DNA from: Anthoceros angustus
Lineage: Eukaryota; Streptophyta; Anthocerotopsida; Anthocerotales; Anthocerotaceae
NCBI GenBank assembly: GCA_010909165.1
Contig: MU008175.1
Span: forward strand, 62,001-126,000
Direction of reading: 5' to 3'
DNA: 64,000 nucleotides
The position numbers and the translations under genes were made by a program. Below, in pieces: positions 33,198-45,367 of this stretch; position 1 is the stretch's first letter; each line of letters opens with the position of its first letter. The notes under the pieces are model-generated. The model was not told where the DNA came from. It worked only from the letters and a program-made list of their open reading frames with translations, and did no database searches.

Positions 33198-33968
33198 ACC
33201 CCAAAACGCGTGGGCGGTCTACCCACACGGCGCCCTACCATTCGCGTGCTCGCTCCACCATGGCACGTCCTACCAGCACCTTCTCTCTGTTAGGTGCGGA
33301 ACAGGAGGAAGCGGAAGAAGGCTCCCCGGCATCCTTGATTTACAAGGGCCGCGTATTTTCGTGCGAGCCCAAAAACACATCTTAAAGTCTCGATTCGAGA
33401 CGGTCGTTCATCCTGGGTTAAGGAGGGCCGAGAGAAGAGGTTATGGGGGAAGGTCGTTTCTTTGGATCCATGGGGTCAATTCAACCATGGAAGTGGGCTT
33501 GGAAAAATATGAGGAGGACGCCCAAAGGCAAAGACAAGTTTGAATAGGGTTTAGAAATTACGAACATAGCATCTGATTAGAAATTGAGGCCAAGTACATG
33601 CAGGTTATGCAAAAGGGATGTTGAAACTGAGGAACACTTTGTTTTTCTCTAGCCATCTACAAAGATATCATGAACTTTGCCATCTAATTTTCAGCAGCTT
33701 GATTTGCACTTCGAGGCTTCTTCTAGGTTTCTGACCCTATTGTTGCAGGAGTATGCTTGAGGGAGTTCACAACAAAGTACATCCAGCTTTTCAACCTACC
33801 AGACCTATGACTATACTTCACACCACTACTATTTAGATCAAATTCAAAATGACAGTTTAACATCAATAATTTGAGATGTATCTCTATCTTTATTAATCCC
33901 ATGATGGAAATTCCACATTAGGGGACTTCAATGTACGTCTTCTTCTTCTACCCATTCACTCTCAATTT
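33198..33968. other. Spacer, no gene seen
   Basis: AT-rich after about 33540. The 33890-33950 block shares words with 22-100 (see that entry), so a dispersed-repeat fragment is likely. Confidence 0.35.
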
Positions 33969-34100
33969 GAGATCCTTGAATATTTTGGATTAAACCTTTC
34001 AGTTGAGATTTGAGATCCCCTGAATATTTTGGATTAAACCTTTTAGTGGAGTCTTTTGAGATCCCCTGAATATTTTGGATTAAACCTTTTAGTGGAGACT
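33969..34100. repeat. Tandem repeat of 43-46 bp, three units
   Basis: Units begin at 33969, 34012 and 34058. Each reads gagatcc..tgaatattttggattaaacctt followed by agtggag or agttgag. Confidence 0.85.
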
Positions 34101-34544
34101 CCATGGGTTAAACCTTGTTGCAGAGGCACCATGACTTATAGCTTTAAGAGATCACAATCTTGTATATAAAAAAAATATAAGAAGGAGAAGGGTGCACCAT
34201 AACTAGTACGTTTTGAAGAGGCATGCAACCCTTTACACTAGGTAGATAAGAATTATGTCCACTACCCAACAAAAAGAATTCGTCCGATAACTCCCATGTC
34301 AAAACACTAATGGAGGAGAAGAAACTAAACGTCCGACTAAAAGAAATGACTCATTTTGAGCCACTTGAGTCGGTCAAGTCGAGAATTAACGGAGTTGTGA
34401 GCTGGTGAAGCTCCTGTGAAGAAAATACACACGGCTTGCTTGCTGAGCACTTGTTTGATCGCTGTGGTCCTAAAGCCCCTCTTGTGGACACTTCTGATTT
34501 GAAAGGAAATGTTGGGATAAGACAGTGTCTGGTATGTGACTCTT

Positions 34545-36200
34545 TCAGGCAATTCGCGAGTAGGTGGTGGCGCGGATGGGACAATCTGACGACAGAGGAT
34601 AGTGGCAGTAGGTGTCGTTCTTCATGCACAGGAAGAGGCGCTCGTAAGCGGCCCCCATTTTGGAGGCGGTGAACATGAGAGCCGCATAGTCCAAGCACAT
34701 GCGGCCCTTCTTGCGCAGCGCTTCCCTGCCGTCGCGGATGACGGTGAGCAAAGCCGCGGTGAGCGCCTCCACATTGGGCGAGAAGGTGTAGCCGAAATCC
34801 TTGGACACCACCACGCTCCAGGTGATGCTGGAGAAGTGCGTGGCCAGCAGCGGCTTCCCGCACTGCATGGCCTCGAGCAGGGTGTGATCCAGGCCCTGCG
34901 CCCGCAGCGTAGGGTTCACGAACACGTCGAGGGCGTTGTAGAAGTCCGCCAGCTCCCAGGGCGTCATCGGGCCAAGCATCTTGGCGTTGGGAGCCAGCTC
35001 TCGGTATCTGTCCCCCCAGGGCCCGTTCCCCGCCACCAGCAGGTACACGTCCTTGTGCTCCTTCACGATGTGCGCGAAGGCGTCGAAGAGCAGCGGGTGG
35101 CCCTTGTCCCGCACCAGCCTCCCCGCGGCCCCGAGCACTAGGGTTGCGTTGCGCGGGACGCCGTGCTTGGCCAGGAACGCGGCTCCCTTGGCCGGGTCCG
35201 GGTGGAACTTCACCTGATCCACCCCGTTCAGGATGATGTGCACCCGCTCCAGCGGGATCTCGTAGATGGTGCGCAGGACGTCCCCGACGTAGTCAGAAGT
35301 GGCAACGTGATGGTTGTAGCTATGGAAGAAACGGACTTCATCCGCCACTTTCAACACGCGCTCCGCCAGGCTCTTCTGCAGATCGGGTGACCTCGGCTCG
35401 CCCGGCTTGCGGGTCAGGTCATGGACGATGTCGGAATGGATGGTCTCGTATGCGATGCCGTGCCAGGACGCGGCCAGGCGAGGGACTTCCCGGGCCCTCC
35501 AGTGCGGGAGAGCCACGCTCTCCGAGTGCACGCACTCGAAGGGCGCGCTCCCGTTGATGCTCACAAACCTCTCCCACGCCTCGGCGTGGTCGAAGCCTCC
35601 GCCAGGGTTCGGCTTCAGCATGTGGATCTCCAGGTTCTTCCCGTCCTGGAGCTCCCGCGGCAGGTTCTCCATCTCCGGGGACGTGGTGAAGACGTGCACG
35701 CTGTGCCCCCGCTCCGCCAGCACCCGGTGCAGCGTCATGGCGTGCCGCTCCAGCCCGCCCGGGGTGCCGCCTACCGGCCACTTCTTGACGAAGAGCGCCA
35801 TCCTCAGGCTCTCCGGGGGCGGGCCGAAGCAGAGCCGGTTCCAGGCCGTGTCCAGCTTCCGCAGATCCCCCGACCACTGCGCGGCCTGCTGCTCCCGCTC
35901 CTGCTGCGCGGCCCACTGCGGTCCCCTCGCCTCATGCCGCCCGCGCTCCGCGCACGACGGCGCCCACCCGAAGATGGCCAGGGAGTACACCAGCAAGCAC
36001 GCCGCCATGACGAAGCCCCAGCCGCAGTGCCAGGACGCCACCACGCGCCGAGCTGTGCCCCGCCATCGCTGCGACACTCCCCCGCCTTGCAGCTCTTTGC
36101 ATCCCGCGCCCATGCCACACCGGCCACCGCGATCCAGATCTTGCCAGATTATGCATGCGTTATACCTCGCCTCGTCTCGCCCGAGATCGTGCCCTGCCAT
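34545..36200 (-). CDS. Membrane-anchored GT4-family glycosyltransferase
   Basis: Intronless minus-strand frame. ATG 36200 gives 551 residues; ATG 36113 (MGAGCKEL, 522 residues) is an equally good start. One N-terminal membrane segment (GFVMAACLLVYSLAIFGWA) suggests a type II Golgi or ER protein. The GT-B fold follows: N-terminal domain with GGLERHAMTLHRVLAERGHSVHV, interdomain region VHIILNGVDQVKFHP, and C-terminal donor domain with LGAAGRLVRDKGHPLLFDAF, LVAGNGPWGDRY and GLDHTLLEAMQCGKPLLATH. In the GT4 E-x7-E motif the first Glu is Gln here (AQGLDHTLLE). Similar intronless plant genes are annotated only as 'UDP-glycosyltransferase superfamily' and have no known acceptor. Confidence 0.85.
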   Translation of the reverse strand: MAGHDLGRDEARYNACIIWQDLDRGGRCGMGAGCKELQGGGVSQRWRGTARRVVASWHCGWGFVMAACLLVYSLAIFGWAPSCAERGRHEARGPQWAAQQEREQQAAQWSGDLRKLDTAWNRLCFGPPPESLRMALFVKKWPVGGTPGGLERHAMTLHRVLAERGHSVHVFTTSPEMENLPRELQDGKNLEIHMLKPNPGGGFDHAEAWERFVSINGSAPFECVHSESVALPHWRAREVPRLAASWHGIAYETIHSDIVHDLTRKPGEPRSPDLQKSLAERVLKVADEVRFFHSYNHHVATSDYVGDVLRTIYEIPLERVHIILNGVDQVKFHPDPAKGAAFLAKHGVPRNATLVLGAAGRLVRDKGHPLLFDAFAHIVKEHKDVYLLVAGNGPWGDRYRELAPNAKMLGPMTPWELADFYNALDVFVNPTLRAQGLDHTLLEAMQCGKPLLATHFSSITWSVVVSKDFGYTFSPNVEALTAALLTVIRDGREALRKKGRMCLDYAALMFTASKMGAAYERLFLCMKNDTYCHYPLSSDCPIRATTYSRIA

Positions 36201-36744
36201 GCCCCATTTCAAGAAACACCACCCGCCGTGCGGTCTGTACGTGTGCAGCTGCTGCCGATGGATCAAGAAAGGTGCTCAAACGACTCCTGCGGACCAAGAA
36301 ATCATCAGCATGCATACAGCGCAATCCATCTTTCGTCATCCATTTCCCATCCTGCCAATGTCTGTAGGTAGGTTGATGCTGTTCCCCCGTTCCCACGAGA
36401 CCTCTTCACTTTGCGCCTCACGCCATTCATCAGACCCGCTGCACAAATGATACCTATCTAACGCATCTCGATGTATGGCAGCCTGCATCTTCGACTTCCG
36501 CAGCGCGGCAACGTCCGCGCTCCTACGTTGGGGAGAGTGATGCGGAAAATGCGGGCTTTTGATAGGAGGCCACAAAATTTTTCCATAAAATGAAATTGAT
36601 TCTCAAGACTGCCTCAATTGTGAATCATGAGTCATTAATTAAGATGGTTGACAAATTATTTTTATTTACATGTTATATATAGTTATAAATAATATTTGTA
36701 GACCATGGCTACTCTCGCATCCAACACCAGAAGATGGCCCACGT
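36201..36744. other. GT4 gene upstream region
   Basis: Likely holds the 5' UTR and promoter of the minus-strand glycosyltransferase gene. No other gene seen. Confidence 0.4.
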
Positions 36745-37209
36745 CGTAAAGGAAAAAGCTTAGCTTAGGAGTCTTCAATCACATCTAAAAGTCTATTGTG
36801 CTCTGAAATAATAGACAATACTCCTTTGCCATATTTGGAGATGATGACTTATCACGTGTTTCTCAAAGACATTAAGCAATGCCAAACAGTCTGATTGGTA
36901 GTATCTCGAGAGTTATAACTTATTCTCGATCGTCATGTACTTATATTATATTGATAGAATACTAAGTCTATTCAATGCCTATTTCATACCTATTCCGTTC
37001 CTTTTTATTTTTTAAATATTTTTAGTAAAACAAAATCGAAAATCCCATTCAGGAGGTGAAACTAACATGAATGTATGTTTCAAAAGGTCCCAATTACCAT
37101 TTAGGGAAAAGTCGCATGTTTTACAATGTAAACTAAAGGGAGTAGGGTCGGAGGTTCCATTTAGAGAGGAATCCCATTTATAGAGTTCCCAATTAGGGGG
37201 GGCCGACTG
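36745..37209. mobile_element. Truncated MITE related to the element at 63137-63664
   Basis: The right terminal repeat (37187-37209, tcccaattagggggggccga plus ctg) is followed by TA, as in the 63-kb copy. The blocks from taaaggaaaaagcttagctt (36747 on) and ggaggtgaaactaacatgaa (about 37051 on) to the end match that copy closely. About 200 bp in the middle (36810-37015) is absent from the other copy. The left terminal repeat is missing. Confidence 0.75.
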
Positions 37210-38689
37210 TAGTATCAAAAAATTAGAGTGGATTCCAATGAATCCTTGACGTAATGTGATTTCTCCTTTACTAGATGATGAGCGTATCATGCATGAGAAG
37301 GATGGCATTGAGCAACACATTAATTGTGGGGCATTGTTTTTCGGAAGGCCGGACAAAATACAAAGTTTATTGCAAAAGATTCACATATCAATTGTAAGTT
37401 ATGCTACCACCAAGGCAGTAGCTGAGAAGGGAAAAGCTATAGAGCTACTCATGAGTGTTAAAGGCCCCCTAGGGGCTTGGGCCGTATGCAACAGTAATCA
37501 ATAATAATTAGAACAAATAGATATTTAATTAGAATATCATGAAATATACATAATTATATCTATAACATGATAAATCTGATAGATATTAGAAAAACGGATC
37601 GAGCCCGTGACCGGGCGTCTACACGATAGGCCCCGTCACGATGTCTAGCTAATGAATTCGCAACTCGTGTTAAGAGGTAGGTAGGCAACGCGAGCTATTT
37701 TAAGTTCTTTTATATAAATAGCTAGTTCTTTTATATAAATAGCAATACTTTAATGCAAATCATAAGCTTGCTTTCGTTAAGCAAATCTCAGTTCATTCCA
37801 CCATACCAAATAAAGCCTTCTTTCCCTTCTTGGCGAAATTCGCCGACTTCATCTCCATGGCGTAGTAGGCTTAGGCAAAAGTTGGCCCTAGGAGGAAAGT
37901 TGCAAGTGCTTTCACGCCCTCCTGTGTAGCTTTTGCCTCTACACGATTGCGTTCGAACTTCTCGAGTGTGAGGTAGCAATACATTATATACTTCACACTT
38001 TCACCATCTTCAGGGCAATTTGCTTTGAGGGATTTGACATGTCTGTTCAGGCCAGGCCATAAGCAGTTTGGGCAAAAAGGAAGAACTTCCTGCAAATGCT
38101 TTCAAAGACCTTTCACTATGAAAAAACAAATGGAGCAGTCGCAATTCGCAGTTTCTGACACGAGATGTCTCGTTATGGAAATAAAAAAACTGTTGAAACT
38201 GTTATGTTGCGGTGCTTTTCATAAAATATTGCGCCGTTTCTAACCCAAGCTACTATTTCATATCGAACAAAATGATCAGCATCTTTCACGGACCGGGTCC
38301 CAAGATGTCTAAGATTGACCTGGACATCAGTTTTTTTTTTTGAACCAAAACTATGGGAAAACAGTGTAGTAAGTCCATGAAAGATGGAGAAAACACACAT
38401 GAGGTCTCACAGCCTAGGGCCTTGGACCCCTCACACCTGGAGCAATGTCAATCGCACAGGCCCCCCCCTCCCCCCTCCGGGGCTGCAACTTCCCTCGCAC
38501 GACCTAGAGGGAGAAGTGGACGGCGTGCCACACTCAAAGGGGGAAACGAGTGCTCTACATGTCTCGCTACAAGCGCTCTCACAATCCCCTCGGACCCGCA
38601 CCAGGGGAATTGGCATTGGAACCGCTAGTAGAGCCCGCAGGGGGACTCACATTTTCTCCCATCACTCTCTCCTACAGGCCAGAGTCGAA
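37210..38689. other. AT-rich spacer, no gene seen
   Basis: Short frames only. The frame at 37256-37504 (+) and the one at 37871-38095 (-) have no recognisable motifs. Nothing here is supported as a gene. Confidence 0.4.
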
Positions 38690-41620
38690 TAACATCTAGA
38701 AGTTTCAAAAACAGGTCGCAAGCCTCCTCAAACGATCTACTGCTTTATGGAGATGCTTCCAAAACAATTCAGCAGACTTTACCACCATGGAACTCCTCGA
38801 GCTCAAAGTCTGCTCCCTTCTCAATGATCTTACAGTCTCATGCTTCGGAGCCGTCAAGCATTGGCCCCGCTCCTCGCTTCAAGGTAACCTCCCGGCTGGG
38901 CGCCGGCTCTGAACCCGCTCCCTTCAAACGAAATTCTTGATCCAAATCAATGAGAAATATTGGCAAGACAGTGGCAAGTTCCACAAATGGTTATCTAAAC
39001 CGCCCACCGAGGCGGCCCCAGAACCCGAGGCAGACATGAACATACTAGCCGAGTATTGGGTGGCACAGTGCCAAGGATGATAACAGACCGAAGAGGACCT
39101 CGGCCCCTTTCCCTTGGGTTTTGCCCCCCATGGCGTTGAAGCTGGGACAATGCTCTAGGACTTGTGAAGCCGCAAAGGCTCCTTAGAGCCTCTTTTCTCG
39201 CCAACTCTCAAAGGTATCTCCACATGCATTCGGCGAGGAGACGAGAAACGGGGACCGGGATCCGACCAACTCTCTTATGAAGTCCTTAAGCTATGCCCCC
39301 CAAACTTTGGCTCATTGGTTGTGTCTGGTCTTTTCGTACTAAATAACCTCCCATAGCATCTTCCCAACGTACAAGGTTGGGTTCGTCCGCCTGGCCCTCA
39401 AGCCACGGCGATCCCTCATTCGACCTCAGAGCTGGCGACCTATCACGCCTCCCGGGCACGGTCTTTCCCTGACTGATAAAGGCAGAGACCTCGACTGCTT
39501 CAACCTCTGATCCACTATGTAAGTCGGAGTCACACCCGGAGTAGCGGGGTGTCTAGATGGCAATATTACCCTAGCCTTGGTGCTAGAACACGCCCGAAGA
39601 GCACACAGGGCGATCTTCGTTCTCTTCACAGACCTTAAGAATACTTTCGGGACTGTGACATAGGCCTCATTTCCAAGATCATCCGCTTAATCCCTCTCCA
39701 CCCCTCGCTCAAGGCTATGTGGTCTGAAACTATTCGGGGCAGTAGGATGCGTCTCCTCAAGGGCCAAAGCTCCTCCGATGAGATCCTCAATTCCCGTGGT
39801 ATCCCCCAAGGAAACACCATAAGTCCACTCACATTCGTCGTCGCACGAGACACCCTTTTCAAATGGGTGGAACGGAACTGCCATGAATTCAAGATGCACG
39901 GCGTCGCGATCCATGGGGTGGACTACATGAATGATGAGGCTCGAATCTCCAGTACTTAGAGTGACATCCAAACAATGGCCCTTCGGGAGTCCGCCTTCTA
40001 CGGCTGGGTGGGAATAAAATTCGACATAGCCAAGTGTGGATGGTGGGGATTGAAGGCGGATGGATCCGAGTTCCAAGAAGACTTCTATCTACAAGGCCAA
40101 CATGTCCCGCAGCTTCCCCACACGGCCGCTTTCCAACACCAAGGCATCCGCACACGGCTCACAAGTGAGGGCAGTGGAAGCACACGTCTTCAGGATGCTG
40201 ACGGCCGTACTGTGGGAGCCAAGACTCCAGCACCGGACAAATTCACTAAACGGCTTGCAGTCATTAGGAATGACGCCCAACGCCTCAAGTTAGTTCATCC
40301 TAGTCCCGCCTCCGGATGATCCATGAATGGGGAAACCCAGTCATGTATTACCCCTTAGCGCACCTGAACATTCTGGATGAAACCCTCCACCAAGCCACAT
40401 CATACATGTTGGTTTCAGCCCGCCGAGTGCTAGGCTTGGGGGACAAAGAAGGAATCTGAGGCCAACTCTGCGCGCCCATAGAGTTGGGAGGCCTCGGCCT
40501 GCGGGACTTCATCAAAATACGACAAGATACGCTCGTTCGTAGCCTCTTCCGCTGGCTACAACAACCATGTTTCTGGGCCCTTTTTATAGGCCATGCCTGA
40601 ATCGTTGCCGAATTTGCCAAGTGCCGCCATGTACCCGAAGGCATTTTCTTTGACTGGGACCTCACCCTCCCTCTCCCGGACGCGGAGTTAGGCCAACCGA
40701 ACTCCTCTTTTGCCAAATGGTTTGCTACCACCGGCAAGGGCCGCATTATTATGACCGACATGGGGCCAAACCCATCCCCATTTCCCAATATAACAAAGCT
40801 CACAACGAATTTAAAAGGTCAACGCAATCTGAGAACCATTCGGGAGATGGAATGCTATGATGGCTGGAAGTAATGGCACTTCCCCAACCCCTCAAGCCCC
40901 GGGTAGTCAGAGCTGGATCACCCACTCTAATGTCCCCACAGTCGAGTTCTCCACCATGTGTCGGTTCCTTCACAACTGCACGCCCAGCAACTCGCGTCGA
41001 GCTATTACACACGGAGGGGACCCTTTCTGCCACAACTGCACCCTCCGCAAGAGGAAAACAGGTGCTCACATCCTCTGTGCATGCCCCAAGCCGCGCCTCA
41101 AGATCCTGCGGGTCCTCCGACATGACAAGATTATCATGGAAGTGGCCACATGGTTCACTTTCCATTTCAACGACCGACCCCTCCCCATGGGCCAAATCTA
41201 TATGGCACATAATGAGTTCGGTCTGTTCGGGGGTGCAGCCGAACTCCTTGCCTTCCCACACTTCCGGGAGGTCACCGGTCGGCTTTAGTTGGACTTAATA
41301 ATCTACTATGATAGAAAAGGGCCACGTTCGGAGGAGTCGGATCACTCTTCCCGCAACTGGATCATCATCACTGATGGTGCAATGTCCCAGGATTGCTTTA
41401 TTGCTAAGACCCAAGAAGAGAAAACCGCCAAATATGCCGACCTGGCGGCAACAATCTGACGAACCAACTCCTGTTCCACCATCAGATTCATCAAGGCACG
41501 ATCCCACACTCGCTCCACAAGTTTCCCGGTGCCCTTGTCCCAAGCGCAAAGGTCTCCTGGCTATATGACGAGATCAATAAAGCGGTGGTGAACTTCAACC
41601 TCAAATTGTGGAGCACCCGA
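38690..41620 (+). pseudogene. Decayed non-LTR retrotransposon (LINE) with reverse transcriptase and RLE-like C-terminus
   Basis: Reading the + strand through frameshifts and stops gives LINE blocks in order: DQLSYEVLKL (39263), SWRPIT, GVAGCLDGNITLALVLEHAR then FVLFTDLKNTFG (39538-39657, fingers and first catalytic Asp block), LNSRGIPQGNTISPLTFVV (about 39790) and VDYMND (39918, in place of the YxDD box). The thumb ELGGLGLRDF lies at about 40490. A cysteine/histidine knuckle CHNC...HILCAC follows at about 41030-41090, with RHDKI after it. The last part reads NWIIITDG ... EEKTAKYADLAA, resembling the restriction-like endonuclease of R2-type elements. Many stops are present, so the copy is dead. 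Confidence 0.7.
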
Positions 41621-42337
41621 GACCTGCTACAGGCGGGAGGCGACGCAGACGCCTACACCACCGCCGGGCCCTTCTTCATGCGGCAAAGACCCCTCTTCAC
41701 CCTGACCCCCGTATGACCCTGTGGAACACCAAAGTACTTGTACCCACAGCTGGCGACTTTTACGCCACTCAATAAAGCTTCCTGTTTCCAACATCACAGC
41801 TAAAAGATGCTTGTCGGAGTTTCTGGGCAAGCCATCCCCTCGGGTCGACGAAAGGGACACCCCGGAAGGTGGCGCTAGGCACCCCCTAGAAGCCTATTTC
41901 ACTCAGTGGGGAAGCATCCCAAGGACAACATAAACCAACAGCAGGTCGCCGGGGTCGCGGAGGATGGAGCTAAACCCCGGGGTGTCGGGGCATGCACAGG
42001 CCCGCCAGGTCCTAGGCGGTATCATTTCGCATTTCTGCTACTGCTAGCTTGGCACCGGACAGAGTCAATGATGGGATCATGGCCGATCGAGGGAGCCTGC
42101 TGCTTGTGACGGATGAATAAGTCCAAGGTGTGCAGCTAAATAGGGAGCCCTTATCCCGCCTTAGCACAAGTCGGGTCGCGGCATTTGGCTGTCTCGAAGG
42201 GTCTGGCCTTGCACTCCTCCCCGCGACGATGGAGAGGAACGCTAACTAGCGGGACACAAATAGAGCGATGATACAGCACGTTAAAATGCCAAAAGCCATC
42301 CACTATTGCATAACGCCAGGACTGTTCACTCACCAAT

Positions 42338-42379
<42 letters not shown>

Positions 42380-42620
42380 GTTGGGGGCTCGTTGCTCTAG
42401 GTGCTCTTTGACGGTCACCCTCAATCCAACTTTGAGCTGAGAGTCTTCACTCCCGACAATGATATGTCCTTGGTGCAAACTCCACTACTCCCTGGCTGCT
42501 GGTTTCGCATGGGGACGAGTTAACTAACGCCGCGCACGGTTTACCCGCCCGGAGGAGAGAGGTGCACTCTCCCAAGCCTAGCCTGCTCATATAATCCAGA
42601 TATGCAAAAGAAGAATATTT
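41621..42620. other. Probable LINE 3' untranslated region and spacer
   Basis: Moderately GC-rich, with no coding frame I can name. It continues the composition of the LINE and may be its 3' UTR; no poly(A) end was located. Confidence 0.35.
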
Positions 42621-42758
42621 GTGGATTTTGTCGAGAGCCTCAAGTGGATTTTGTCGAGAGCCTCAAGTGGATTTTGTCGAGAGCCTCAAGTGGATTTTGT
42701 CGAGAGCCTCAAGTGGATTTTGTCGAGAGCCTCAAGTGGATTTTGTCGAGAGCCTCAA
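42621..42758. repeat. Perfect 23-bp tandem repeat, six units
   Basis: Units start at 42621, 42644, 42667, 42690, 42713 and 42736. Each unit is gtggattttgtcgagagcct plus caa, without a mismatch, followed by gt of a seventh. It lies just past the LINE-derived region. The unit contains no stop in any + frame, so open frames across it are an artefact. Confidence 0.95.
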
Positions 42759-45367
42759 GTTCCCCGACTCCTTCCACCAAGGGGCTCATATGGGCTAGGT
42801 GGAAATCAGCTCTAGAGTCCCAAGGCGTATACGCACATTGATTCCAAGGATTTTTTTCCCATCTATTAACCAAAATCTTTGAAAACTCGTCTAGTACAAA
42901 TATTTTCCGTGAGGAAACTTCCGTGACCACGCGGGCTACATAACCTTCGAGGTTTCTTCGTTTGGCACACCGGTCGCCAAAGGACCAGCCTGGGATGGAC
43001 GAAACAACAATAGCTGTTCCAAGAGCTGGCTGGCTGTGGACTGGGAGTGTGGAATAGGAAGAAGGCCGGAAGCGTCTAGACGCCAGATTTTGATTCCATC
43101 CGACACTAGAGAGAGCCTCCATTGGGCCAGGTAAGGGGGAGGGCACTGGCGGTGGGTGGCACCTCGGAAACAGCCGAGTGGCGGGCCCCGCGGGACATGG
43201 TCGTCGTGTGGGGTACAGTCAAAAAAGGAGAGGCCGCTGCGTATGGAGGGATGACCTGCCTGACCGGCCCTGACTGGACCTGACCGGCCCTGACCGGCCC
43301 CGGCCCCGGCCCCAATAATGGTACCAACTCCATCGCAGCTGAGCCGTGAGCCGATACGATTCGCATTGCCCATCCCACGCGCTTCGCATCCGATTTTACT
43401 GCCGCCAGCGAGCCACACCCGCACCCACAGCCACCCACGTGGTAAATCACCCGCGCCTCACGCTCCAGGATTCTTCGCTTCCAGCCCTGCTCCTTGTCGG
43501 TCCACTTATTATTGCTTTTCACACTGCGCCGCCTGCTATTCCCGACAACGAACCGCAGATGTTGTACATGCTCCCGCCGTAGATGCTTCTCCAACACGCA
43601 ATTATTTACCGCGTACACGCCCCGGCGCTGTAGGAAGACAGCCTACCGACTTACCAACCGGGGTTATGCTTGTCTTCTGCCAGCCCACGGCTCGGAGTGA
43701 ACGCAGGTAGGCCATGTGCACGCCGTCCCAAGAAGGGCCCCACCATCCTCGGCACCCTCTTGGAACTCCCCGTCCAGGAGCCAAGTTGCCGTTGGGGAGC
43801 ACAGACCGTCTTCACGCTCTACCTTTCATGCCCTCGTATGTACTGTCCATACTTTCCTCCAGCCAAAGTGCCTACATAGGTACAACTTATTTACCCTCGT
43901 CTAGCCACCGCTAATTGGAGCATTTAAATAATTACATAGAATAATTAATTATCGTGATATTAATTTTTTTGAAAGATTACAAAATGTAGAGTTATAATGA
44001 TATCAGACTGAAGGTACAATATGTGATTGAATATTTCTGGTAGTTTTGGAGAATATATATATGTTTTGCTGACAAGCATATGTGATAAGATCGCACTCTT
44101 ATTTCACGATAAAAAAAGATCTCTCTCTGATAAATTTAAAGTAATACTAGATAGTGATTATATAATTATTAAAAAAATTAAAATAAACATACTATATATG
44201 AAGGGTATGCCTTTTAAAGCCACTAAACTAAAGAGAAGAGTTTGTTGAGCGAGGAGAGATAGGCCATTGGTGGAGGTTTGCCTCTTATATTTGTGTCAAG
44301 TGTGTATCGTTATTCTAAAACTAACCTGAAAACAAATCGCATATTTTAACTATATAATAAAAATAAATCTCATCTAATATAAAATAACTCACCCTATGGA
44401 GTTACTCCAGATCGTATTCCTAGTGTGGGACTTTCGATGTATATTTTGACATATCTGTAAAGTAGTTGTAAATTTAGAGACATGTGAAACCCTGGCCAAG
44501 TTTGAGAAGACATATAAATCGGATTATTCACTTTAATAGAAAGGATGGAAAGGCTAGCCTATAACTTTGTGTGGAAACCTAATCCCTGCCAAGATAACCT
44601 AACAGTGAGCTAAGCTGGGATTGATTGATCGCGTGGTAACTTGTGAGAGTACTTTTAGCCTAGGTATACCCATAGCCTAATAATCGATCGTAATTGCGTG
44701 CTAGTACCAGGCCTTTGCTGTCTGGCTGTTTCGTACCCACCAGCGGGCTGAAAGATAAATAGGAATGTATGCCCTTTCTCTCTCACATGTTACGATCCCT
44801 ACAGGTTGTTGGAGCAGCACCCACTACCAAGAGCACACAGAAGCAGAGTCTGAGAGGCAGGCAGCTAAGCTACACGAGTTGTACGCTCCCCGAGCAAATT
44901 TGCCAAGGTCGGTGTTTCTACCTTACAGATCTGGAACGAGGGTTTGGTGGCCGCCGCCAGCGGGGTTCACTCACATGCTGTGCTGCCTGCTGCCAGATCC
45001 GAGCTCTGCTTTGCCTTTGAAGGACGGCTCCACATTTCCACACAGTGGTGTGGGCTAAGGCTGGAGGCTGCGGCGAAAGCACGCAAGCGGCAGGGCGGTG
45101 TGTGCATTCCACCCATGAGTTTGGGTGTTTCAAGTTGCTGGTGGCAAGAAGAAAGTTGGGTGGGCAGGAGGAAGGCTCTGTGGAGACGAGCGACGGAGTG
45201 GGATAGACTGCTGAGACCCGGGGCAGAGCGGTAGGTAGGGGCGGGGTAGCGGCGCAGGTGGCCTCGCAGGCACAGGCCTGGCAGAGCAGAGCAGAGCAGA
45301 GCGGCCGAAGGAAGTGGCAGCGAAACCTTCTTTTTGTGACTAGGGTAGTGGTACATTCTTGCGAGCC
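42759..45367. other. Spacer and probable 5' region of the serine-rich gene
   Basis: No gene recognised. 43255-43312 is a run of ctgaccggccc-type repeats grading into ccggcccc. 43900-44760 is AT-rich. 44765-45367 becomes GC-richer, contains an agagc pentamer run at about 45285-45302, and is the likely 5' UTR of the following gene. Confidence 0.4.

Noticed and set aside
27837-36200. A diterpene biosynthetic gene cluster (synthase plus nearby glycosyltransferase)
   Set aside because: The glycosyltransferase is a membrane-anchored GT4 enzyme, not a GT1 small-molecule enzyme. No cytochrome P450 lies between them, and the interval holds only repeats.
35407-36450. Plus-strand frames of 316-347 residues opposite the GT4 gene
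   Set aside because: Shadow frames of a GC-rich gene. Only the minus strand shows GT-B motifs.
42621-42758. CRISPR-like array
   Set aside because: Units are directly abutting with no spacers, in a plant nuclear context.
42602-42841. Frames encoding repeated FVESLKWILSRASSG-type strings
   Set aside because: A 23-bp stop-free repeat read in successive frames gives an open frame automatically. Not a gene.
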